A stretch of 6,617 nucleotides of DNA. Source: Syntrophobacter sp. DG_60 (lineage in GTDB: Bacteria > Desulfobacterota > Desulfofervidia > Desulfofervidales > DG-60). How positions within the stretch are numbered: the first letter of the stretch is position 1; every line of letters begins with the position of its first letter. Shown in pieces: positions 1 through 5,942 of this stretch. A model generated the notes under the pieces. It did no database searches, had not been told where the DNA came from, and was given only the letters and a program-made list of their open reading frames with translations. A program made the position numbers and the translations under genes. The DNA lies in NCBI GenBank assembly GCA_001304365.1, contig LJNA01000093.1, forward strand, positions 1-6,617. The letters are read 5' to 3'.

Positions 1-233
1 GGAAACTGAGGAAAATACACAGATTAGATGCATTGCTGGATGAAGCAGTTAAACTTATGCCGGAACTGGGCTCGTTTCATGAATTTTGTGAGAGAGCTTC
101 ATCCTATTACCTTGCAGATAGATATCCCCCTTTTGGCAGTTTAAAAGTAACTGAAGAAGATATCAGGAAAGATTTGGGATCAGCAAAAAAATTGATAAAG
201 CATATTTTTCCAGAGGAGAAATTAAATGACTAA
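1..233 (+). CDS. HEPN-domain protein, C-terminal fragment (5' end outside window)
   Basis: The frame is open from base 3 and ends at TAA 231-233, so this is the tail of a longer gene and the internal TTG at 33 need not be a start. The visible peptide begins KLRKIHRLDALLDEA and continues through an ER-x4-YYLADRYP segment to KKLIKHIF. This is the helical C-terminal half of a HEPN domain (PF05168 type), in which a 'HDL..LL' helix is followed by '..RYP' and a last amphipathic helix. HEPN proteins of this size are often encoded beside a minimal nucleotidyltransferase (MNT) and form toxin-antitoxin-like pairs. The partner would have to lie upstream, because the next gene downstream is an unrelated HD protein. 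Family assignment is fairly good; function cannot be deduced from the fragment. Confidence 0.72.
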   Translation, partial: KLRKIHRLDALLDEAVKLMPELGSFHEFCERASSYYLADRYPPFGSLKVTEEDIRKDLGSAKKLIKHIFPEEKLND

Positions 234-300
234 AAAGGCTCACAAAATCACATCCCGCAATCGCTGAATGCCTATATTAAGTCCCTTTGTATTTTCTACC

Positions 301-329
301 TCGACAAAAATCAAAAGTAATTGTAAATT
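301..329 (+). promoter_or_regulatory. Candidate sigma70 promoter of the HD-ddl operon
   Basis: TCGACA (301-306) and TAAATT (324-329) are separated by exactly 17 bp. The first matches the -35 consensus at five of six positions and the second is a usable -10. Transcription would start near 335-337, only a few bases before the ATG at 339, so the mRNA would be nearly leaderless. This fits the lack of any Shine-Dalgarno sequence before that ATG. Promoter calls by eye are uncertain in A/T-rich DNA. Confidence 0.42.
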
Positions 330-335
330 TACAAT
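320..335. promoter_or_regulatory. Perfect 16-bp palindrome over the -10 element, possible operator
   Basis: ATTGTAAATTTACAAT is a perfect inverted repeat of 8+8 bases. It covers the proposed -10 hexamer (324-329) and ends three bases before the ATG at 339. A dimeric repressor bound here would block the promoter. No regulator gene is present in the window and the regulator family cannot be named. The sequence is only A/T-rich, so part of the symmetry could be chance. Confidence 0.35.
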
Positions 336-338
336 AGA

Positions 339-884
339 ATGATTCCTACTTATGAGCAGGCCTTAGAGTTGCTCAATGTCTATTGTGTCTGGCCTCATAT
401 TATTGCCCATTGTAAAAAGGTGGCCAAGGTAGCTTCATTTTTGGCAAAAAACTTAAATAAAAACGGCTATAAATTGAACATGTCTTTAGTAGAAACAGGG
501 AGCTTGCTCCATGATATTGCAAAACCTTATGGCATAGAAAATCATATAGACCATTCAACAGAAGGGGCAAGGTGGCTAGAAAAACTAGGGTATCCTGAAG
601 TGGCTGAAATTGTGAAGTATCATGTATTTTTGCCAGAAGATACTATAAAAATTGGGGAAAAGGAAATCGTAAATTATGCAGATAAAAGGGTAAAAGATGA
701 AAAGGTGGTGACATTAGAAAGGAGATTTGAATACATTTTTGAGCGCTATGGTCATGACAAGATTCGCAAAGACCGCTTAAACAGGCTTTATCATCAAAGT
801 AAAGTGCTAGAAGAACTTATCTTTAAAGACCTTCCTTTCTCTCCACAATCTTTATCTAGGATTCTAGAAGGGGAATCAGAGTGA
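339..884 (+). CDS. HD-domain metal-dependent phosphohydrolase
   Basis: A 181-residue soluble protein with the HD superfamily metal-binding pattern: His24 (AHCKKVAKVA), the His58-Asp59 doublet (SLLHDIAKP), His72 (DHSTEGARWL), His95 (VKYHVFLPED) and Asp115 (NYADKRV). HD proteins of this compact HDIG-like type use one or two metal ions to hydrolyse phosphate esters, often of nucleotides; the substrate here cannot be told. The ATG at 339 is chosen because the family typically begins with a short '..EEALELL' helix, matched here by YEQALELL, and because an in-frame TAA lies at 324-326. No Shine-Dalgarno sequence precedes it, which fits the leaderless-promoter reading. The stop TGA overlaps the GTG start of ddl, so the two genes are almost surely co-transcribed and translationally coupled. 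Whether the protein has a role in wall synthesis is not shown by the sequence. Confidence 0.85.
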   Translation: MIPTYEQALELLNVYCVWPHIIAHCKKVAKVASFLAKNLNKNGYKLNMSLVETGSLLHDIAKPYGIENHIDHSTEGARWLEKLGYPEVAEIVKYHVFLPEDTIKIGEKEIVNYADKRVKDEKVVTLERRFEYIFERYGHDKIRKDRLNRLYHQSKVLEELIFKDLPFSPQSLSRILEGESE

Positions 885-1807
885 GTAAGCTAAGTGTAGC
901 CCTGCTATGCGGAGGCAGCTCTAGTGAGCGCGAGATCTCTTTAAAAAGTGGAGAGCAAGTAAGGAGTGTACTAAATCCAGAAAAATATAATGTAAGGCTG
1001 TATGATCCAGCGTTTGATTTGGCCCGCTTGGTAAATGATGCAAAAAGTATTGATGTGGCACTTGTTATTCTTCATGGCCGCTTTGGGGAGGATGGAACCA
1101 TTCAAGGCCTCCTGGACTTATTGGACATCCCTTATCAATGCTCTGGTGTATTGGCCAGTGCCCTAGCCATAGATAAGCTAATATCGAAATATATCTTTTC
1201 AAGTGCTGGTCTATTGGTACCAAAGTATGTTTTGTTTACAAGAAATGTTTCCTTTAAGTCTGTTAAGAAAGAGCTAGGATTACCATTAGTGATCAAGCCA
1301 GCAGATTCAGGGTCAAGCATTGGCACAAGTATACTGAAGGATGGGTCTTTCTTTAAACAAGCATTAAATGAAGCATTTAAGCACAGTAAAAGAGTATTTG
1401 CTGAAGAATATATAGTTGGCCAAGAAATCACTGGGGCTGTACTAGGAAATAAAAGGCCTTATGCCCTGCCGCTCATAGAGATTGTACCCAATAAAGAATA
1501 TATATTCTTTGACTATAAGGCCAAATATGAACCTGGTGCCACTGAAGAGATTTGCCCTGCAAGGCTCCCTAAAACCATTACAAAAAAGGCACAAAGGTGT
1601 GCACTTGTAGCCCACAAAGCCTTGGGCTGTAAGGGCTATAGTCGAACAGATATGGTTTCAAAAGGTGAAAAGGTCTACGTACTGGAAACCAATACCATCC
1701 CTGGTATGACAGAAAATAGCCTCTTTCCAAAAGCCGCCAAGGAGGCTGGCCTTTCCTTTCCTGATTTGATTGAGGAGCTAATTAGATTGGCCTTAGAAAA
1801 AGGTTAA
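881..1807 (+). CDS. ddl: D-alanine--D-alanine ligase
   Basis: This cytoplasmic ATP-grasp enzyme joins two D-alanines for the peptidoglycan pentapeptide. Its 308 residues match the usual DdlB length. Landmarks in order: GGSSSERE (11-18, with Glu16 binding the first D-Ala), HGRFGEDG (65-72), IKPADSGSSIG (138-148, ATP-grasp loop), EEYIVGQEITG (175-185), FFDYKAKY (209-216, omega loop), SRTDM (254-258) and the metal-binding ETNTIPGMTENSL (269-281). Tyr216 in the omega loop is the residue associated with D-Ala rather than D-lactate as second substrate, so ordinary D-Ala-D-Ala is predicted. By alignment, Asp257, Glu269 and Asn271 are the Mg ligands. The start is GTG 881, which overlaps the HD stop, with GAAGGGG (867-873) as ribosome binding site. 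The stop TAA overlaps the stop of the convergent EEP gene, leaving no room for a terminator between them. Confidence 0.96.
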   Translation: MSKLSVALLCGGSSSEREISLKSGEQVRSVLNPEKYNVRLYDPAFDLARLVNDAKSIDVALVILHGRFGEDGTIQGLLDLLDIPYQCSGVLASALAIDKLISKYIFSSAGLLVPKYVLFTRNVSFKSVKKELGLPLVIKPADSGSSIGTSILKDGSFFKQALNEAFKHSKRVFAEEYIVGQEITGAVLGNKRPYALPLIEIVPNKEYIFFDYKAKYEPGATEEICPARLPKTITKKAQRCALVAHKALGCKGYSRTDMVSKGEKVYVLETNTIPGMTENSLFPKAAKEAGLSFPDLIEELIRLALEKG

Positions 1808-2553
1808 ACCTTTAGAGTAGCAAATACAGGAAAATGGTCTGATGGATAGCGCCCATTAAACGTGTTTTTAATTACCTCAATTTCCTTTACTTCAATTCCA
1901 GGGGTAATCAAAATCCAGTCAATGCGCCCTTTCACATCCTTCCCGGTAAAGGCATGGTAGGTAGCAGTGTCTTCCTTCTCCATTATTTCCCAGGCATCTT
2001 GAAAATACCTTTTCAAAATCTCATGCTCATAGCTTTTTGGTGCTGCATTAAAATCCCCTACCAAAATTATAGGAAAAGACATATCTTTTAAGTGATCAGC
2101 CAGCACAGTTGCTTGACGTGGACGGGCAATTTCTGAAATATGATCTAAATGGGTACTGGCAAATATAAACCTTTTATCTTGAATGTTAGCCATTATATAG
2201 GTAAGGGTACGGGGGAAGGCGCTTCCCCAACTTTTACTATAAGGCAAATGAGGTGTCTCAGATAGCCAAATGGTCTTTACCTGCTCTACCCCTATCTTCT
2301 CCTTTTTCACCCATACACAGGGATACATACGCTTTCTATTCCACTCTTTTGGGGCATCTACATAAAATTTATAGTCCGGTAAAAGACCTTGCACTTCTTC
2401 AATTTGATCTTCCCAGCCCTCCTGGCTGCCAAAGACGTCTGGTTTTAATGTCTTAATTAAGTTAGTTACGGCTTCTTTACGAAATGGCCAATTGTTAAGA
2501 CCATCCTCCTCTGTCTCATAACGCAGGTTTATGGTAAGCACAGTTAAATGCAA
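1804..2553 (-). CDS. Endonuclease/exonuclease/phosphatase (EEP) family hydrolase
   Basis: A 249-residue, metal-dependent phosphodiesterase-fold protein with no signal peptide. The EEP motifs appear in order: LTINLRY (6-12, Asn9), GSQEG (42-46, metal ligand Glu45), STHLDH (133-138, His135), VGDFNAAP (165-172, Asp167 and Asn169), RIDWIL (210-215, Asp212) and the terminal SDHFPV (238-243, catalytic His240). The catalytic set is complete, so an active enzyme is likely. The superfamily covers DNases, RNA deadenylases, and lipid and inositol phosphatases, and the substrate cannot be assigned here. The start is TTG at 2553-2551: no ATG is available, the N-terminus fits the family, and an in-frame TGA lies at 2559-2557. 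No Shine-Dalgarno sequence precedes it. The gene follows htpX by 52 bases on the same strand and is probably read through from it. Its 3' end overlaps ddl by 4 bp, tail to tail. Confidence 0.87.
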   Translation of the reverse strand: MHLTVLTINLRYETEEDGLNNWPFRKEAVTNLIKTLKPDVFGSQEGWEDQIEEVQGLLPDYKFYVDAPKEWNRKRMYPCVWVKKEKIGVEQVKTIWLSETPHLPYSKSWGSAFPRTLTYIMANIQDKRFIFASTHLDHISEIARPRQATVLADHLKDMSFPIILVGDFNAAPKSYEHEILKRYFQDAWEIMEKEDTATYHAFTGKDVKGRIDWILITPGIEVKEIEVIKNTFNGRYPSDHFPVFATLKV

Positions 2554-2597
2554 AATTCAAAAGTCAAAATGCAAAATTAAACAAAAATACAATTTTC
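2548..2597. repeat. Short A/T-rich tandem-like repeat between htpX and the EEP gene
   Basis: ATGCAAAATT occurs at 2548-2557 and again at 2569-2578, 21 bp apart. The intervening and following bases are further variants of CAAAA (caaaag, caaaat, acaaaaata). The first copy contains the TTG start codon of the EEP gene, so the repeat occupies the position where a ribosome binding site would be expected. It looks like a low-complexity intergenic repeat rather than a protein-binding array. Whether other copies exist in the genome cannot be seen here. Confidence 0.5.
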
Positions 2598-2605
2598 AAT
2601 TAACA

Positions 2606-3469
2606 CTAACTACCAGCCATTGCCTCTAGCCTGGAAACTCTTTCCTCAATTGGGGGATGAGTAGAAAATAAAGAAGCTATATTAGATCCCTTTAGGGGAT
2701 TAACAATAAACATATGGGCTGTTGCAGGATTTGCCTCATCCATTGGATGCCTCCTTACACCATGGGCAAGCTTTTTTAAGGCATTAGCTAAATAAAGGGG
2801 ATTGCCTGAAAATTGGGCCCCACCCTGATCGGCATAATATTCTCTAGACCTGGAAATGGCCATTTGGATCAAGAATGCTGCTATAGGAGCAATGATCAAA
2901 AGGGCTATGGCTCCTATCATCTGGGCAATGCCACCTCCTTTATCATCATCTCCTCCTCTTAGGCCCCCAAAGATAAGGGCCAACTGTCCCATTCTAGCCA
3001 ACATGACTATAGCCCCGGCTACTGTGGCTGCTATGGTCTGTATTAAGATATCCCTGTGCTTTACATGGGCCAACTCGTGTCCTAGCACCCCCTTTAATTC
3101 CTCTTCTGTAAGAAGGTCAAGAATGCCTTGGGTAACTGCCACAGCGGCGTGAGTAGGGTTTCTCCCTGTGGCAAAGGCATTGGGTGTCTGACTTGGAACA
3201 ATATATAATCTAGGCATAGGAAGGCCGGCCCGCTGAGTGAGCTCCCACACTATCCTATAAAGCCTTGGCGCTTGGGCCTCCGTCACCTCTTTGGCCCTAT
3301 ACATGGCAAGCACTATTTTGTCGCTAAACCAGTAAGCACCTAGGTTCATTAAGCAGGCAAAAATAAAGGCAAACATCATGCCTCCCCTTCCACCAACGGC
3401 ACCACCGATTAGGATAAAAAGGGCTGTTAAAATAGAAAGAAAAAAAAGGGTTCTCAACTGACTCCCCAT
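2606..3469 (-). CDS. htpX: HtpX-type membrane zinc metalloprotease (peptidase M48)
   Basis: An integral inner-membrane protease that degrades damaged membrane proteins; 287 residues is the normal HtpX length. Two N-terminal membrane segments lie at about 8-24 and 30-50. They precede the cytoplasmic family block [19 protein letters not shown] and the [10 protein letters not shown] segment (96-105). The zinc site is HELAH (131-135), with Glu210 in SREYYAD (208-214) as third ligand. Two more hydrophobic stretches at about 141-168 and 182-204 flank the GGDDDKGGG linker. The family signature [15 protein letters not shown] (267-281) closes the protein. The ATG at 3469 is preceded by a full AGGAGGT (3482-3476) at 6-nt spacing. 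A near-consensus promoter lies just upstream, and the EEP gene follows 52 bases downstream, probably in the same transcript. All key residues are present. Confidence 0.95.
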   Translation of the reverse strand: MGSQLRTLFFLSILTALFILIGGAVGGRGGMMFAFIFACLMNLGAYWFSDKIVLAMYRAKEVTEAQAPRLYRIVWELTQRAGLPMPRLYIVPSQTPNAFATGRNPTHAAVAVTQGILDLLTEEELKGVLGHELAHVKHRDILIQTIAATVAGAIVMLARMGQLALIFGGLRGGDDDKGGGIAQMIGAIALLIIAPIAAFLIQMAISRSREYYADQGGAQFSGNPLYLANALKKLAHGVRRHPMDEANPATAHMFIVNPLKGSNIASLFSTHPPIEERVSRLEAMAGS

Positions 3470-3498
3470 TATTTTACCTCCTGTATTGCTTCTTTATT

Positions 3499-3527
3499 AA
3501 TTTAAATTCTGCTCCCCTCCTTGTCAA
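3499..3527 (-). promoter_or_regulatory. Sigma70 promoter of htpX
   Basis: On the minus strand a perfect -35 TTGACA (3527-3522) is separated by exactly 17 bp from TAAATT (3504-3499). This is followed, after a leader of roughly 20 bases, by AGGAGGT and the htpX ATG at 3469. Orientation, spacing and position all agree. I saw no CIRCE element (the HrcA heat-shock operator) nearby. An odd-centred palindrome ACTAAATTTTAGT (3557-3569) lies about 30 bp upstream of the -35 and could be a regulator site or chance. Confidence 0.7.
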
Positions 3528-3813
3528 CGTCTCGAATTGCCTCATCTAAAATCTATACTAAATTTTAGTTCTCTTCTGTTTTAAACATAAAGGGGGGAGG
3601 CAGCCTATAGGGTCGACTATAAGATAGAGAAGAAAGCAATTACCAGGGAGGTAACAAAAAAGATATGAGAGGGACAAGGAGAAAAGAAAGATACTTGTAG
3701 CAGTCTCTGGTAATTCATTAAAAGATTACTGAAACCAAAACAAAAGAAGGCCTATTAAGGGTCTTTTTCACAGGTTCCTATGTTAGCTGAACTTGGGGGG
3801 GCTTCAAGTAAAA
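3528..3813. other. Intergenic region between the exported-protein gene and htpX, possible + strand small RNA
   Basis: No convincing protein gene is present. In the + direction there is a weak promoter-like pair, TTGCCT (3537-3542) and TAAATT (3559-3564) 16 bp apart. Purine-rich sequence follows with a small hairpin TTACC-AGGGA-GGTAA (3640-3654). A 9-bp inverted repeat AATTACCAG (3638-3646) / CTGGTAATT (3707-3715) would compete with that hairpin. A terminator-shaped hairpin ends the stretch at 3744-3768. Together these could make a small RNA of about 200 nt, but each element alone is weak. The remainder, including a run of seven G at 3795-3801, shows nothing I can name. Confidence 0.25.
3744..3768 (+). 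terminator. Candidate rho-independent terminator, + strand
   Basis: The arms AAGAAGGCC (3744-3752) and GGTCTTTTT (3760-3768) pair over nine positions around a 7-nt loop (3753-3759), ending in a U tract. Two pairs are G-U when read as + strand RNA and become A-C mismatches on the minus strand, so the fold favours + strand transcription. No + strand gene lies upstream. The hairpin could alternatively serve, less well, as terminator of the minus-strand gene ending at 3814. Confidence 0.4.
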
Positions 3814-4272
3814 CTAGCGTTGTCTCCAGCCACTCCAAACAGGAAAACCGTTTTCATCTCGAAGCTTCAGTATTTTATCTCCTTTCTTTACTTCAGCGGC
3901 AATGATGACTGGTTGCCTTTTAAATGTGATTCTTGAGCCTCTGACCTCAACTTTGTCCTTCGGCTCAATCTTGGTGTCTTGGTTGTCAATATACCATCCT
4001 GGGCCTAAATGAACAGAGATTACTTCCTTGTCTGTTTTCACCATTAGCTGCACGCCGTAGCACATACCCGTCATTGGAGTAATTGTGTACACATTGACCA
4101 CTTCTCCGCTAATGGTCTCAACGGTTTTGGGGTTATACATCCTACCGTATGAGCCTCCCGCCCCCCAGCCACCGCTTCCTTTCCACTTCATTCCTGGCTG
4201 GGCAAAAGACTCAGTAGCGAGAATAAGGCTGAAAATGGCAAACACTGCTATTAAGGTTCCAATTTTCCTCAT
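3814..4272 (-). CDS. Small exported protein of unknown function, probable periplasmic beta-barrel (OB-like) fold
   Basis: A 152-residue precursor. MRKIGTLIAVFAIFSLILA followed by TESFA is a classic signal peptide with likely cleavage after Ala24 (SFA|Q). The mature protein starts with a Gly/Trp-rich stretch (29-44). It continues with alternating beta-type segments: TVETISGEVVNVYTITP (50-66), YGVQLMVKTDKEVISVHLGPGWYI (72-95), DKVEVRGSRITF (106-117) and PVIIAAEVKKGDKILKLRD (121-139), ending GFPVWSGWRQR. Repeated 'GEVV.V', 'VHLGP.W' and 'GS.I' strands suggest a small OB-like barrel, as in other periplasmic single-domain proteins. I recall similar proteins from deltaproteobacteria but cannot give a function. 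The ATG at 4272 is preferred over an in-frame ATG at 4311: AAAGGAGG (4285-4278) sits 5 nt before it, and it places the signal peptide at the N-terminus. Confidence 0.8.
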   Translation of the reverse strand: MRKIGTLIAVFAIFSLILATESFAQPGMKWKGSGGWGAGGSYGRMYNPKTVETISGEVVNVYTITPMTGMCYGVQLMVKTDKEVISVHLGPGWYIDNQDTKIEPKDKVEVRGSRITFKRQPVIIAAEVKKGDKILKLRDENGFPVWSGWRQR

Positions 4273-4334
4273 TTTGTCCTCCTTTCTTTTGATTGGTTTC
4301 ACCCTACCCAATTTCAGCTAACTTAAAATAACCG

Positions 4335-4383
4335 AAACAGTTTGTTTATTTCTTACTGTTGTAAATTAACCCCTAACAGTTTA
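4335..4383 (-). promoter_or_regulatory. Three regularly spaced AACAGT/ACTGTT motifs upstream of the exported-protein gene
   Basis: AACAGTTT occurs at 4336-4343 and 4375-4382, exactly 39 bp apart. The inverse ACTGTT lies between them at 4355-4360, giving steps of 19 and 20 bp, about two helical turns. The pair ACTGTT (4355-4360) / AACAGT (4375-4380) is an inverted repeat with a 14-bp spacer. The position, 60-110 bp before the start at 4272, fits an operator array. No clear -35/-10 pair was found for this gene, and short A/T-rich motifs recur by chance. Confidence 0.25.
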
Positions 4384-4806
4384 ACTACCATAATCCTTCA
4401 AAAATTTCCACTAGGCATTTAGTGGCTGTGTCACCTTTTATAGCCAGAGATATTATTCTTGCTGTTGGGAAGACAGGCCCAACCCTTTTATGTCAATATC
4501 TGCACTCGTTTCTATAACAGCCTTCACGCTCGTTTTAAATTTCTCACAATTTTTAACGCTATTCTTACTTGGTTCCTGATCATAGCTTCTGTGGGCTAAA
4601 CTGGTGATGGAGGGCCTTATTGCTAATCAGTGGATAATGCAAAGAATTAAATAGTATCTAGAGAAGGGGAATAAGGAGGTGTAAAGCACGGCGTGCATAA
4701 GAAAAAAGAAGGGGTAAATGGGTAATCGACCTTCATGTAATTTTAGTAATCATCTTTTTTTAGGCTGGGGCAATAAAAGATGCTTGGTCAAATAGGCTTT
4801 TTTAAG
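4384..4806. other. Intergenic region without a recognisable gene
   Basis: Read on both strands, this stretch has no open frame of useful length and no homology I recognise. It holds a 6-bp hairpin CCACTA/TAGTGG (4408-4425) and a compact inverted repeat GCACG-G-CGTGC (4686-4696) just after an isolated AAGGAGGTG (4673-4681). It also holds an 8-bp inverted repeat CATCTTTT/AAAAGATG (4751-4758 and 4775-4782) just downstream of the glycoside-hydrolase-like gene. The last may protect or end that transcript, but it lacks a following U tract on the minus strand. The Shine-Dalgarno-like sequence leads only to a 10-codon GTG frame. Confidence 0.4.
4400..4425 (-). terminator. Weak terminator-like hairpin, minus strand
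   Basis: On the minus strand CCACTA-AATGCC-TAGTGG (4425-4408) forms a 6-bp stem with a 6-nt loop, followed by AAATTTTT. The stem is short and the U run is delayed by three A. It could end a transcript running on from the glycoside-hydrolase-like gene, nearly 400 bases upstream, before it enters the exported-protein gene. Confidence 0.22.
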
Positions 4807-5895
4807 TTAGTCTATAGCTTCTTTTGTATAAGCATTTGTAGGATTCCAAAGGAGCCATTCTGCCCTTTCTCCTAAAACATCATAGACTGCCTTTTTCTGC
4901 AATCTAATCATTTTGTTGGTATATTTAGCTCCTAAATCGAAATCCTGGAGCCAGGGACGAATTTTTGTGTTTATTTTACTTTCTAAAATAATTTTGTTAG
5001 CCTTGGATAGCGTTTTATAAACCACTTCATAAGGATGTTCAGCGGGATTAGAAAAACCAAAATTACCTTTGCTATAGTGAGAGGGATAAATCATAGGACA
5101 AAGATAATCAAAATAATCAAAAGTATCAGCAAATTTTTGCCCGACTCCTAGGTCACAATTGCAAAAAACACTATAGGCAAAAAAATCGATTGAAAGAGGT
5201 TTCCCTAATGGTTTTAATTTTTCATTAAAATATTCAAAGCATTCTCTGATAACAGAGTTCTTGCTTATCTTCTGATTCCAAATTGGATAAACAATTTCTT
5301 TTAGATTTCCTTCTGAAGGAAAGCGAATATAATCAAAATTTATCTCGTCAAATCCAACTTTAATTGCTTTTTTGGCTATCTCTACCACGTAGGACCGGGC
5401 TTCTTGAGCACATGGATCAACCCACTTTCCTCCTAAATTATCAATCCAAAATCCCCCTTGTTTTCTCTTTAAAGCAAGTGATGGTTTTTTAACAGCTAAT
5501 CTTGAATCTTTAAAAACAGCAATTCGACCAATTAAATAAATATTTCTTTTACGTAATTCTTGAATTAGCAAATCAAGGTTATTAACCCAGTCAAAAATCA
5601 AATTCCCGCCAGCATCTTTAACATCAATTACCAAGGCATTTAACTCTGTTTTCTCAACCAAATCAATTATACTTCCCATCTTTTTAGTATTAGTCATGGT
5701 CCATATACCGACAGAAATTCCTTTAGTAGTATGTATATCCTTTTCTTTAATATCAATGGCAGATATAGAACTAACCCAAAAAATTAGAAAAAAAGCCAAA
5801 AAGGTAATACTGACTTTTTCAACTCTATTCCCAGGTATTGTTATTGGATGGATTTCTTTTTTGTTAAAAAGGCGGGGTTGAAATAGAAATTCCAT
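4807..5895 (-). CDS. Putative glycoside hydrolase (PF13200/DUF4015 type), exported or membrane-anchored
   Basis: A 362-residue protein with one hydrophobic segment at about 28-46 (SITFLAFFLIFWVSSISA) after an unusually long N-terminal region. It is a signal anchor or late signal peptide, so the enzyme domain lies outside the cytoplasm. The rest matches the TIM-barrel family annotated as putative glycosyl hydrolase: NALVIDVKDAGG (86-97), IGRIAVFKDSRLA (122-134), WVDPC (158-162), GFDEINFDYIRFPSEG (181-196), LSIDFFAYS (234-242), YLCPMIYPSHY (264-274), RPWLQDFD (313-320) and WLLWNPTNAY (347-356). Acidic residues in FDEINFDYIRFP are the likely catalytic region. The real substrate is unknown for this family; envelope or extracellular polysaccharide is an inference. 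The ATG at 5895 has GGGGAGG (5909-5903) at 7 nt, embedded in a terminator hairpin downstream of a c-di-GMP riboswitch. No other ATG, GTG or TTG start precedes the hydrophobic segment. Confidence 0.85.
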   Translation of the reverse strand: MEFLFQPRLFNKKEIHPITIPGNRVEKVSITFLAFFLIFWVSSISAIDIKEKDIHTTKGISVGIWTMTNTKKMGSIIDLVEKTELNALVIDVKDAGGNLIFDWVNNLDLLIQELRKRNIYLIGRIAVFKDSRLAVKKPSLALKRKQGGFWIDNLGGKWVDPCAQEARSYVVEIAKKAIKVGFDEINFDYIRFPSEGNLKEIVYPIWNQKISKNSVIRECFEYFNEKLKPLGKPLSIDFFAYSVFCNCDLGVGQKFADTFDYFDYLCPMIYPSHYSKGNFGFSNPAEHPYEVVYKTLSKANKIILESKINTKIRPWLQDFDLGAKYTNKMIRLQKKAVYDVLGERAEWLLWNPTNAYTKEAID

Positions 5896-5936
5896 TAAAA
5901 AACCTCCCCGGCTTAATACCGAGGGAGGTTTTTTAA
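5895..5936 (-). terminator. Riboswitch expression platform: terminator hairpin overlapping the Shine-Dalgarno and start
   Basis: TTAAAAAACCTCCC (5936-5923) and GGGAGGTTTTTTAA (5908-5895) are a perfect 14-bp inverted repeat, with inner CGG/CCG pairing possible above it. The G-rich arm is followed at once by six U, the form of an intrinsic terminator. The same arm holds the GGGGAGG Shine-Dalgarno (5909-5903) of the downstream gene, and the U tract ends one base before the ATG. The folded hairpin would therefore stop transcription and, if read through, also hide the ribosome binding site. An upstream GGGAG (5942-5938) can pair with CTCCC (5927-5923) as an antiterminator that leaves the Shine-Dalgarno free. 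Confidence 0.82.
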
Positions 5937-5942
5937 TCTCCC

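Noticed and set aside
1135..1431. Minus-strand open frame inside ddl
   Set aside because: Antisense shadow of a fully motif-supported ddl; the translation has no recognisable domain.
2856..3152. Plus-strand open frame inside htpX
   Set aside because: Antisense shadow of the HtpX membrane and zinc-site region.
3665..3700. Eleven-codon frame MRGTRRKERYL with GGGAGG upstream
   Set aside because: The spacing from GGGAGG to ATG is about 13 nt, the composition simply reflects purine-rich DNA, and no homologue is known to me.
4273..4311. Upstream in-frame ATG at 4311 as start of the exported protein
   Set aside because: It would put 13 mostly charged residues before the signal peptide, while the ATG at 4272 has AAAGGAGG at good spacing.
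4673..4725. AAGGAGGTG followed by a GTG mini-frame of ten codons
   Set aside because: Spacing is long, the peptide is low complexity (HKKKEG), and nothing supports translation.
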